Made by a program: the position numbers and the translations under genes
Source: Erythroxylum novogranatense
Lineage: Eukaryota; Streptophyta; Magnoliopsida; Malpighiales; Erythroxylaceae
DNA: 64,000 nt
Direction of reading: 5' to 3'
NCBI GenBank assembly: GCA_029891385.1
Contig: CM057228.1
Span: 83,068,964 to 83,132,963 of the forward strand
In this document: in pieces, positions 44,550-55,394 of the stretch
How positions within the stretch are numbered: the first letter of the stretch is position 1
Layout of the letters: the number at the start of each line of letters is the position of its first letter
Notes under the pieces: model-generated
The model's input: only the letters and a program-made list of their open reading frames with translations
Database searches by the model: none
Told to the model about the DNA's origin: nothing

Positions 44550-46494
44550 TGTAGGAAAATCCCGGGAGGTACATCACATGTACCGGCAGCGGAAAACAAA
44601 ATTTTTTGTTCCCAGGACTTTCCCGAAACCCAGGATCCAGGTGTCGGTATGAAGACATCAACCTAAATAGCCAAAAGAGACTATCTCTAAAGGTGATCCA
44701 CGCAGAGATTAGAAAATCTAACCGGATCAAACCCTTTGACCCAGGAATAGCTAGAACAGATTAAAGGCTGCTAGACCCTACCTCTGTCCTGGAGAGCTTC
44801 AGACTGACGTTGGACAAAGCTTGGAGAAGAGAGAAATCGATGGTGGCTTGTGAGAGAAGAAGAAATTGAAAAACCCTTTTCAATTTTTCACTTAAACATT
44901 TCAAGCTTCATTCTTCTTTTCTCCAAGGAGCTGCCGTCGACTACTACTTCAAAACAAGCTTATTAGGGTTATATTTTAACACTTAAAATGTAACCATAAG
45001 CTTGTGACAAGTGGAAGTGTATTAGCCATTTATTCTTTAATGAATAAACTAAGTAACTTTGACTTTTCAAAGTTCTTATCTCTTCTCCATTTAACCAACG
45101 AACATCACATGCATATATATATATAATAATTAATTAATTAATTACTTAATTAATTAATTAGAATATATTTGCTAAGGTCCAGTCTAACTGGGAATTGGTC
45201 CTACGCCTCATCGGCCCGATCTTTGAAAGCATTCCTAAACCTTTCTTAGCAATATCGATGTCGCGATCTCATCGGGACATATCCCAATCCATTGGGATCC
45301 ATTTAATCTAATGCTCTCCATAATTGGAACTCGTCCAATTACTATTTTCTGATTCTCTGAATCACTCTTATCGTGTGACCCTTTAGGCTCCGGTTATGTT
45401 GGCCACTTAGATTAACAATTAATCTGAGTAAGTCATGAGCGGTATCTAGCAACACATCATGACCCCTAATTGACGGAAAGTAATCGGTTTGATGTATTCA
45501 TCACGAACCGGATCACGAACCCTTCCATGACAATTCTGGTGCAATTCGTCCTTTCACCATCCTATACCCCACTTGGTTATGAGTATGGTCAAAGTGTCAA
45601 CTCTCACTAGACCGAGTCTAGCCCAGTGATATCGGTTCTCGTCACGAGACTCATTACTCTATATGTCAATGAAGACACTCTTCATGACATACATGCCGCC
45701 GACCTTAGTAATGATCCCGACAAGAGGCCATGGGTATCTCTTCCGCTAATCCGTAGTGGTGAATCCTTTATTGGCTACTCAATTATCTTCAAATACCTCA
45801 AGTCGTACCCAAGCACCACCCTATGAGTTACCTCCGAAGGCAACAAGGAATGGAGTCAAAGCGGGATCGGTATTCAAGATATCCTTGAGTACCTCAAGTC
45901 TAAGGATACTTGCACCATTGCTATGATGAGATTATCAACGACACTTAGATAAGATATCCATGTGATGATCTCATGGCAGTCATCCAATGAACTTACTACC
46001 TCTAGTAAGCATCCACATGTCAATTCTAAATATCTCATATTTACGGTTTCGAGATCCACCGCTGATCCAATCAAGGAATATGACATGTGCTAGTCTATCC
46101 GGATTAATGATGTCCAGTCTCATTAATCCTATGACTAGGGAGAATTTAGATATTGACATAATTGCACATGATAGGAATCTCAGTAGTATGATCACATCAT
46201 AATTTCCTTTATGCTATGTCATATATCATGGACTTCATTAATTCGATTAAAGATCCAATCAATTCATAAACACTGTTCATGAATATCAAATTAATGAAAA
46301 ATGACTTTTCTTTATTTATTCATAAAGTCTGCACACGACTTTGAATAAAACGTGCTAAAGGGGATTGCCTTTAGGGCACAAATAAACAGTACCGACCTTG
46401 AATAAGTCGACTTATCCAATGAACAAGTCGACTTATCGGTACCGAACATGTGTAAGTTGACTTACACATGGTACAAGTCGACTTATCACTTACA
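44550..46494 (-). repeat. C 5' LTR (1,945 bp)
   Basis: The right LTR in window order. TGTAGGAAAATCCCGG at 44550 and CACTTACA at 46494, followed by target duplication TGTGC. Near-identical to 36807-38733 apart from small indels. Four GTCGAC-type units at the U3 end (46400-46494). Confidence 0.93.
46400..46494 (-). repeat. U3 array of AAGTCGACTT palindromes (C 5' LTR)
   Basis: Four units (AATAAGTCGACTTATCC, AACAAGTCGACTTATCGG, TGTAAGTTGACTTACAC, TACAAGTCGACTTATCAC) directly at the LTR start on the minus strand. They lie upstream of sequence that in A1 begins only seven or so bases into the LTR. Confidence 0.86.
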
Positions 46495-46499
46495 TGTGC

Positions 46500-47880
46500 A
46501 CACTACCTTGACTCAAAAGCAGATCGAGGAAGCCGCTGACCTGTTGATCCTCCAAATCTTGCAATCTCAACCACCGCAACAACCACCGCAGCAGCCGCCG
46601 TCAGCACGGCCAGTCGCCCGACAAATCAGCGTGATAAACGATCATCGCCCATCTAAAGCCCTAGAAAAAATCGCGGATGATCGGATTCACGCGGCTATGA
46701 GTTACCGACCAGATTGCCCGATGGCGCAGTACAATTCTCCTTTCACTTCAGAAATACTGGATAGTCTCCCAGCACCCGGCACAAAAATACCAACCCCCGA
46801 GAAGTACAATGGGAAGACCGGCCCTGGACTATCTGCAGACTTTCAGTCCATGATGAGCCTACATTGCGTTCGGACGCTATCAATGCAAGGCTTTCAGACG
46901 GCCTTCAGAGGGAGCTCGGCGATGGTTCAACGGCTTACCCCGAGTCAGATCGCATGCTTCAAGACTTCAGTCGCTCTTCCCGAACGATTCGCCACCAAGA
47001 ATGGCCGAAAAGACCGCTACTGAAGTGATGCAACTTACCCAAGGAAGGAACGAGCTCATGGAATTTATTACTCGGTTCAATAACGAGGCAATCGAGGTGC
47101 CCGACCACCGCCGTCCATCTTGGCCGCACTCATGAATAATACGAGGATGAGGAGTTCAAGAAATCGTTAGCCCTCGATCGCTTTCGCTTCGGTTCAGAAA
47201 TAAGAAACCGGATAGTATATTCACCGAAGAAGTGATGAAAAACACGAGACGTCGGATGGAAGATCGCTCGCCGAACGATAGGGCGGGCAACCCGCACAAG
47301 CGGCAAAAGAGCCAGTCGAACTGGAGAAGGCCTACCGATCGGCAGGGATATCGCCCCGCTAAACAGATCATATGCTGAAGTACTGGCGGCCGTTAGAGCG
47401 GACGGGGAAACTATCCGAGAGCCCGAAAAAATGAAGACCCCTTACAAGGACAGGAACCCCAACTTGTATTGCCGCTTCCACAGAGAGGTCGGTCATGATA
47501 CGGAAAATTGCTGGCGGTTGAAAAAAGAGATCGAGCTCCTCATTCAAAAGGGGAGGTTAGGCCAATTCGTGAAACACGAACGAAACACCGATCGCAGGAC
47601 AGGGCGGTCAGACAACAGGCGGTCACCCCCGAGGCAGAACGACAGGAATGATGGGGGTAGGCAGAGCACGAATACAGATAGCCGACGAGAAAACAGAGGG
47701 CGGTCAAGGGAAAGAAACGATGGAAATGCGAGCAAAGAAGATGACCGACCGGTCGGGGTCATTAACACGATATTCGGTGGAAATGCAGCAGGGGGATCCA
47801 CCGTTAAAGGCAGGAAAAGATACGCCAAACAGGTCGGCGAAGACACGCCCATCAAAAAATCAAGGAGAACGACGGAATGA
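46500..47880 (+). pseudogene. gag: Tat-type gag, 3' part, with CCHC-like end
   Basis: The frame open since 36595 or so continues past the copy C insertion (46500 to about 46830). It includes a PQQPP-rich stretch and the Tat gag entry words NSPFTSEILDSLP. Later blocks shift frame: LTQGRNELMEFITRFNNEA (about 47030-47090) and the open section 47431-47880 with LYCRFHREVGHDTENCW, KKEIELLIQKGRL and an Arg/Asp-rich tail. These match the plant Tat/Retand gag C-terminus. At least two frameshifts. Confidence 0.8.
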
Positions 47881-48250
47881 TCTCTTTCGATGAGTCGGAC
47901 CTAAATGGAGTAAATTGCCCTCACGATGACGCCCTCGTCGTAAATCTCAATATGGACGGTTACGAGGTGAAGCAGGTGATGATTGACACGGGTAGCTCGG
48001 TTGACTCTTTGTCTTATGAAGCTTCAAGCGGATGAAGGTACCAAGAACGATTACTACCTTGACGGCCCCATCAAAGGAATAAGGCGTCGGCATACCGTTC
48101 GCCGGGTCATCTCGAAAGTGAAGTTTGGGCGAAGCCATGCCAAATAGAAAGGGACGTGGAGTTCCCGGTCGTAAAGTTCGCGGGGCGATAATGCAATAAT
48201 TGGGTGAGCTACTCAAAATGCTCTCGTGCTCATTGTCTCCACATACTACC
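47881..48250 (+). pseudogene. Tat-type protease
   Basis: ALVVNLNMDGYEVKQVMIDTGSS (about 47930-47998) contains the aspartic protease active-site motif DTGSS. After it the frame is lost near 48010-48060. Gag and protease are in different frames, as is common in this group, or this is decay. Confidence 0.75.
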
Positions 48251-48550
48251 AAAGTTATAAAGTTCCGATGCCCCATGGAATTGGTGTCGTCGAGGGTCGC
48301 AGAAAATCGCCAGGAATATTACTTGGCGAAACCAAAACCCTAGAAGGCGGTAGTCTTGACGAGCTCTCTTGACGAAGAGCCGAGCGAAGAGGCGGACGGG
48401 ATGAATCCGATGGAAGAAACGCAACGGGTTGTCTTGGATGGTGACCCTCAAATTCACAAATCTAGGTTCCGAGCTACTGAAGAACCTAGCTAAAGAAATC
48501 ACCGAGCGCTTGGTGGAAAACAAATCGCCATTTTAAGCTTGATCGAAGCG

Positions 48551-49385
48551 ACATGCCCGGCATTTCTCGGTCAGTTGCATGTCACTCCCTCGGCATTCGG
48601 CATGACTGTAAGTCGATCAGACAGAAGAAGCGATGGCACAGTAAAGAGCGTCAGGGGGTGATCGAGAAAGAAGTACGGAAGTTGCTTGAAGCGGGGTTCA
48701 TACGAGAGGTCAAATACCCCGAGTGGCTCGCTAACGTGGTCTTAGTGAAAAAGAAAAACGGGAAATGGAGGATGTGCATAGATTTCACCGACTTGAACAA
48801 AGCGTGTCCAAAGGACAGCTTCCCATTGCCTAAGATCGACCAATTAGTAGACTCCACCTCAGGGCATGAGCTGCTCAACTTCCTGGACGCCTTCTCGGGC
48901 TATCATCAGATCCAGATGAGTCTAGAAGACGAAGAAAAGACCGCCTTCATAACAGACCAAGGTACATCGCTACGGTAATGCCCTTCATTGAAGAACGCGA
49001 GGCGACCTACCAACGGCTCGTCATGGAGGTCTTTAAAAAATGATCGATCGATCGGTTGAAGCATCGTAGATGATATGGTGGTCAAAAGTAAGGCGGTCAT
49101 GAGCATGTGGAAGATCTCAAGGAAGTCTTCCAGACCCTGAATAAATTTCAGATGAAGTTAAACCCGGAAAAATGTGTGTTCGAGGTGGCATCCGGAAAAT
49201 TCCTGGGGTTTATGATCACTCAGCGGGGAATCGAAGTCAATCCAGAAAAGATTGAGGCCATCATACAGATGCCTTCGCCACAATGTTTGAAGGATGTTCA
49301 GATATTGACCGGTCGGATAGTCTCGCTGAGCAGGTTCATTTCTAGATTGGGGGATAAGTGCCTCCCATTTTTCAAAGCATCTTGA
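48551..49385 (+). pseudogene. Tat-type reverse transcriptase
   Basis: The open section to 48978 has EVRKLLEAGFIREV, VLVKKKNGKWRMCIDFTDLN, CPKDSFPLPKIDQLVD and FLDAFSGYHQIQM, all classical Gypsy RT blocks. A frameshift follows near 48965. The polymerase box is at 49064-49075 (VDDM), with its Tyr codon damaged by a one-base loss. The open section 49107-49385 has LKEVFQTLNKFQMKLNPEKC, GKFLGFMITQRGIEVNPEKI and LTGRIVSLSRFISRL. Confidence 0.87.
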
Positions 49386-49673
49386 GGAAGCGAATGTGAC
49401 TCAATTCGATGGCCGACGAGTGCGAACAAGCTTTCCAAAGACTTGAAGCAAGATACTTGTCTAGCCTATCCTGCAAAGCCCGGTAGACGGAGAGAACCTA
49501 GTGTTATACTTGGCGGTTACCGAGGGGTCGATCAGCACGGTACTAATTCGGTCGGAGGGGAATGAACAACACCCTATCTACTATGTTAGCAAAGTGTTAA
49601 CCGGACCGGAAACACGATACACGCCTATAGAGAAGCTGGCTCTCTCCTTGATAACAGCAGCTCGGAAGCTAAG
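49386..49673 (+). pseudogene. Tat-type RNase H, truncated by insertion
   Basis: LYLAVTEGSISTVLIRSEG, HPIYYVSKVL and RYTPIEKLALSLITAARKL (49501-49672) are RNase H/connection motifs. The text stops within the AARKL block, exactly where the giant LTR begins (49674). Confidence 0.83.
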
Positions 49674-52600
49674 TGTTGGATCCCGTTATCGGAACCCAAC
49701 TACATACGCAGAACGAAAAACGAAGCAAACGGAAACGAAGAGAAACGGAAATTTCGGATCGAAATTTCAAATCGGAAACCGAAAAACGAAAGGCAAAGGA
49801 CACGGATAATAAAGCGAAATACAAAACAAAGGCGGAATCGCATCGAATCGAAATCGAATACGGATAGAACACAAAGTAAACAAACAGATCAATTGGAATT
49901 GAAGCACATTCCGACATCCGTTGGAAAACAAAGAACAAAGAACGGGATCGCGTTGGAAACCCTAAGACGGTCCAAATACGGTAAATTTTTTTTTTTTAAC
50001 TCCGATTTGGATGCACCGTACCTCGTTGGAGAAAATTCTAACAAGTTCTACACACCTTAAGAAATACGTCCAAAGCTAATTCCCTCATTAAGAGAGTCTA
50101 AACGCCAAATGGAGTTTCTGCCCAAATTTAGGAAAATTTGGACAGCATCTCCCCTAAATTTGGATCTAGCCAAATTTTCCATTTCATCCCTACTACAACC
50201 CCGCATAAAACACTTCTATCTTCCAACTCAATAGCACAGCCCATCCCCAACTTAAGGGCCACTTGCAATCTTAATCATCTATCATTTGAATTCTTAAAAC
50301 TATTTCATCTCATCCTTACTTTTATCATTCCATACATACATCCATACATTCTTTCTTAGAATACATATACAAAATGCCTTCCAAAGACAAAACTCTTACA
50401 TTCATACATACTTAGGAAATACATACACTATACAATTGAAACTTCTAAGCCTTACTAATGACATAAAACCAAAGCAATACAAGAGTCAAAGGGCATTTAG
50501 CCCGATTACATTCTCAAACATAACATTTAAAATCAAGCGCATCGGAGTTGCTTCACTTCCGATGTGGGACTCGGTTTCGTGCAAGACTGTGGAGGGAAAA
50601 GGAGTGAGCTCGGCGGCTCCGTGGGTAACACATTTATACATTAAACAATAAGTGAAAATTTGTCTTTTTAACTTTCAAACATTCCCCATTCGGGAATTGA
50701 AAACCTTTCAAACCAGTCATAAACTTTCAGGAACATTTTCTAAAACTTCCAAATCTTCATTTATTTCAAAATATTCATAAATATTTATTTTCTCATTTCT
50801 CAAAATCTCAAACCTTTTTCAAATCATACCCAGCTTTAAACATGAATGCATCACATCATAATCAAATTAAAATAACATAATCAACTCAAAATCACATAAT
50901 ACGTCAAGTAGGTTAGTGTTGGACCCCACACCCCACCCGTAGGTGTTTGCAGGTTATACTGCGGCGTGTGTTTGCGGGTGATACCGCGGCATCCAACACA
51001 AACCACATAACACATCAAATGGTTTGGTTTGGTCCAACAGACGTCTCGCACATTCAGCATAAGCGTTCATGCGGCAAAGTGAATGAGGGGAGTCCGAGAT
51101 CGAACTCCTATGCCACTAGCGGCGTGAGGCGAAGGCTATAAACATGTAGAGACCAGTGCACTGACTCACAACGGACCTGACCAAACCCACATAGCACTTA
51201 AGCAAAACGGAAATTCAAATTGCCCGAAGGCACATTTCGAAAATTTGATTTTCATATTGGCACATTCTCATTCACAATTTCACATAATTCACATAGCAAA
51301 TCAAATATCATTCCGGTCATCAATAAAGTATGCAATGTTTTTGTTAATTTTATCAAAATCATTCATAGATGATAAAGCATGAGAAGTATCAATCTCTATA
51401 ATTGACAAATCCTTCAAGTATCATGAATTTCAGAAAATTTCTTCATTTATCAAAACATTTTGAAACTCAGAAAAAATACTTAGCTTATAATTCAAGTATA
51501 AATATCTTACCCACCTGAATTTTCCTTAAGCTTTAGGGTGACCACATTGTCCTTCTTTAATCTCCACGAGCCTTAATTAAGCATAACAATGCTACTTAAC
51601 AATAATTCTCAAGGCTGGAATTTTAAAAGAACGTCGAAACTTGACTTTCAACTTTCAAAATCTCATTTATACTTTAACTCAACCATAACATCTAAAACCT
51701 ATCTCAAATGAATCAATTATATTTAACAATGTTCCTTCCTTAAACTCTAAGATAGATCTCAATATCTCTATTCATTTTCAAGAAACCCATTAAACACAAA
51801 AACCCTCATTTCCCAGGGATATATCATTGCTGAAATTTTGTAAAGAAAAGAAAACATGCAAATTCTTTCATATAATCCCACAAAAACCATAATCTAACAA
51901 ATGGGAACAATGCTGGAAATTTTCCCAAACCTCCATTTCCATCTAATTCTCCATACTAAGCACTTCAAATATACAAGTCATTCATTCCAAGGTGATGTGA
52001 ACCATTTCTATTCACACTTCAACATCTCATACCCAATTCTGAGTCCCTATATGATCATACCACACAAATCATATCCTTTTAATTACACTAAACACTCAAA
52101 TGAACATGATCGAGAACATCCATTTACAACTATCTCCACATTCCATCTTAGTACTTTACTTACCCTACATTCATTCACTCAATAACCCAATCAATAACTC
52201 AAAACCAATCATGATGTAACATCTAGCATTAAACAAGAACCAAAACAGAACATATATAGCTACCTTTTATAAACCTCTTCCTAACCCATCTTACCCATAC
52301 TTTACTTAAACCAATAGCATCAACACGTATTTAAACAACCATCAAGATTTGAAAATCTCTAAGTTTAGAACCCTTCACAACAATTCTGATTTTCGAAACT
52401 CAAATTCCAACTTCATACTCATTTTTTTCTTCTACTCATTCTTCAAATCAAGCAAGAAAAGATAAAACCTAACAATCAAAACTATGAATTAACCACTAAT
52501 ACACATGCTGATTTTTCTTTCCACTTTCCTAATTCTTCTTCTTTCATTTATTAATCCTTCACTCAAACCATCATTAGCAAATAAGAAAGAATAAACCTAA

Positions 52601-54762
52601 CAATAATCATGAATTACCAATCAATACTCATGCTGAAATTTTTCTAGGAATGACAAACTTGGCTTAAACAATCATCGAACTTTACCTAACTTTACTTAGA
52701 CCTTTCTTAAGCTATCCACATCACAATTCAGCTAAATAAAATGGGAAAATCCCACAAAAAGTCATGATTTCTCCTAAGCTCACAATGCTGGAAAATTGAT
52801 AAAGAATGCAAATCTTGATTTAAAACCCATCTAACTCTACTATACCTTCCTTAATCATTCTTCAACCACCATGTATAACATGAGAGGCAAAACTCTAAGA
52901 AAAACCATGAATTTACAACAAGGACATATGCTGGAATTTTAAAACAACATGAATTTAATTCACCATCCTTACCCACACCTTCACTAAGCCATTTACATCA
53001 AAACTCATCCTTAAAACAACAAAATTTGAATTTCTCTAAGGTAAAATGATGACCCACGAAATCACCTTCTTGCTTCTAACAACAAAACTCTTTCTCTTCC
53101 TCTTTCTTTCATAATTTACTCTTAAATCTACCATGTTTAAGCAAGAAAGACAAAAACCCTAACTATTAAACCATAAATTTCGAAATCTCTTACCTTTTTG
53201 GAGAGACCCACGACATCTCTCTTCTCTTCTTTGCTAAACCTTCTTCTCATCTTCTTCTTCTTCCTCATCTTCAACGAAAATCACCCTTCTCCTCTCTTCT
53301 TGAAGTTTGGTGGCTTCTCTCTTTGCTTTGAACAAAACGATGATTCTCCCTTCTTTCTTCCATTTTCGTAATCTCCTCCTCTTTTATTTCTCTTTCTCTT
53401 CTTTCTTATTCTTCTCCTGTAAAACGTGAATTCCAGAAGCTTCATGGGTTGTGTTTTATGCCACCTCATTAAAATGGGGGAAAAGACTATAATGCCCCTC
53501 ATTCAAGCAATCTTTCAACATTTTACCTGATAGCTTGCGATCTGATTTAGGGCAACTTAATGAAATAATTTGGACAAACTTTCTTCTTGAAAATTGTTCC
53601 TCTAGATCATACGAATCCAACGCCACTGACGGCGCTCAATTCGGATCTAAAACGAAGAAGTTATGGCCAAATTACTAACTGACCTGCATAAAAATCCGAA
53701 ACTGAACTTTAACATAACTTCAGTCCAGAATTTGACAATCTTAGGGATGAAATTAAATTTCGATCCCTTCACATGATTTGTAGCCCTATGTCTTAACTTT
53801 ATTTTCCCTCAAGAATCAACTCAATCGGAGTTGTACAGCTCCCGAAAATCGCAAAATACTGAACCATGTTTAGAAAATTATCCAACTTATAACCTATAAC
53901 CCATCTCTTACTTTGGTTCAATCAATCTCTTTCCATATAATCTCCTAAAAATCATAATTCTTCATAAAAATGAACGTAATTGTCTTAGGAATCCAACGCT
54001 TCAAGAATCAAATCAATCGGATGTCAGACGAAAGATTTATAACAAAAGATTGCAGAAGGATCGGAGTTCAAGCAAAATTTTTTCAAAACCTTAAATACCC
54101 ACTTATAACTGAATTTTTCAAAAATCATATCTCTTAATTCCGAACTCGGAATTTGAAGAATTTGGTGTCTATGGAAAGATCAAAGGAAGCTCTACAACTT
54201 CCCTGAAGTACTCAAAATCAAATTAGGTCTTTAAAGGAGTCAAAACCTCAATCAAAGATTCTGCCCAAAACAGCTTTTCCTAAAAGACTTCCAATTTTTA
54301 ATCGCTTATAACTCCTAGCCCCGATATCGAAAAATTACAAACTTTATGGCATTGGAAAGATCGAAATACAAGCTCCAACTCTCATTAAGACCACTTATTC
54401 CAATTCAAACTAAATCCATACGACGAGTGGCCTCGAAGTATAGCACATGCAAATCTATACTTAATAACATTTTCAAAACAAAGCATATCTTCCGAAATTC
54501 ATATCTCTCAATCCCGACATCGAAAAATAGCAAACTTTATGTCCACGAAAAGCTCTTGACATAATCTACAAGGTTCATGTAGCATATTTTCTCAAATTTT
54601 GCCTAAATCAAGAGTCAACTCTCCAAGGCCAAAAAGTCAACTATTTCACAATTTTCATATTTTCACTCTTTCTTTCTTTATTTCATGATCTTCAACTTAA
54701 TTTCAATCAACTCATCCACTTTTGAAAACTTCTTATTTTCACTCAAAGATCGGGGTCCAACA
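49674..54762 (-). repeat. Giant LTR copy 1 (5,089 bp)
   Basis: Outer end abuts the broken Tat RNase H. The inner 3.85 kb (50917-54762) is bounded by an 11-bp perfect inverted repeat, TGTTGGACCCC. The remaining 1.24 kb (49674-50916) is an extra U5-side extension. A pyrimidine-rich tract at about 53180-53420 (purine on minus), with TATA-like GCATAAAAC on minus at about 53454-53462, marks the likely transcription start. No gene; the basic/charged open frames are chance. Confidence 0.87.
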
Positions 54763-55394
54763 TTTCTCCCCCTCTTAAAAGAATTTCGTCCTCGAAATTC
54801 ATACTAGATTAAACTCCAAGTACCACATCCTTGCTTAAATTTCTTTTTAAACAAAAATCATCAAACACTGTCTTACTAATTTCTTTCCAAAACTCATAAT
54901 CACATCACTTTCTCTTATCTAATTTTCTCATCATATATGTATCTCATACCACTCATATCATATTAACTTACTATATCTATAACTCATTATTTCTTCAGAT
55001 ATGGACACAAATCAATGGTCCATTCTTTAAAGAATCCTAATATGGTTCAATGATCATTTAGCAACTCGTCATCCTTTCATCTTACGGAAGTATAGTATAT
55101 ATCAATTTCTCCCAATTCATCACAAAATTCAAATCTTAAGTTCCACAAACACATGTTTCTAATCACTCGTATTCGTATCACCCAAATCAAACCAATCACT
55201 TGAATTTGAGCGTCAAATAGTCATGCACATCAATTTTGAAATTCCTAAAGACAATCATACTTCTTTCATCAAAATCAAATAATCACTTAGCATATTCTCA
55301 CAAATTCACTCTTATCTTTACAAACTCGTATCAATCCCTTATTCATACTCATACGCCCAAGTAAGATCATATTACTGGGCTCTGATACCATAAA
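54763..55394 (-). other. Internal segment 1 of giant-LTR array (632 bp)
   Basis: PPT at 54763-54776, then 600 bases of AT-rich, non-coding sequence, then primer site GGGCTCTGATACCA (plus reading, 55377-55390) and a four-base spacer. Differs from the second internal segment at only two or so positions. Confidence 0.88.

Larger units (their letters stand above)
36807..46494 (-). mobile_element. Complete Copia family A retrotransposon (C), minus strand
   Basis: LTRs at 36807-38733 and 44550-46494 have TGTA..TACA ends. Target duplication TGTGC lies at 36802-36806 and 46495-46499. Primer site, leader arrays, gag, pol and purine tract are in order on the minus strand. It is related to A1 throughout, but its LTRs are about 120 bp longer because of extra GTCGAC-palindrome sequence at the U3 end. 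Inserted in the gag of the Tat-type element, so it is younger than that element. Confidence 0.95.
36433..49673 (+). mobile_element. Gypsy Tat-type retrotransposon, interrupted twice
   Basis: Primer-site sequence TGGCGCCCACCGTGGGG (36507), gag, protease, RT and RNase H run in Gypsy order on the plus strand. Gag is split by Copia copy C (36807-46494). RNase H is cut off at 49673 by the minus-strand giant-LTR array, so integrase and the 3' LTR would lie right of the window. The 5' LTR start was not found; its end is probably ACCA at 36504. The coding sequence is GC-richer than the surrounding DNA. Confidence 0.82.

Noticed and set aside
47544..47855. Minus-strand 103-aa frame over the Tat gag tail
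   Set aside because: Shadow of the plus-strand Arg-rich gag C-terminus, whose CCHC-like motif is clear.
49673..49867. Highly charged 64-aa frame at the LTR end (also 55394-55588)
   Set aside because: Repeated in LTR copies 1 and 2 but disrupted in copy 3, with low-complexity GAAA/CGAA composition; not gene-like.
51901..52185. 94-aa frame repeated in all three LTR copies (57602, 63283)
   Set aside because: Conserved only because the DNA copies are near-identical. It is on the strand opposite to the element and has no recognisable domain.
53281..53502. Basic, Lys/Arg/Glu-rich minus-strand frames in the giant LTR (also 58979-59203)
   Set aside because: They arise from a purine-rich tract in the LTR transcription-start area, with no domain and frameshifts between copies.
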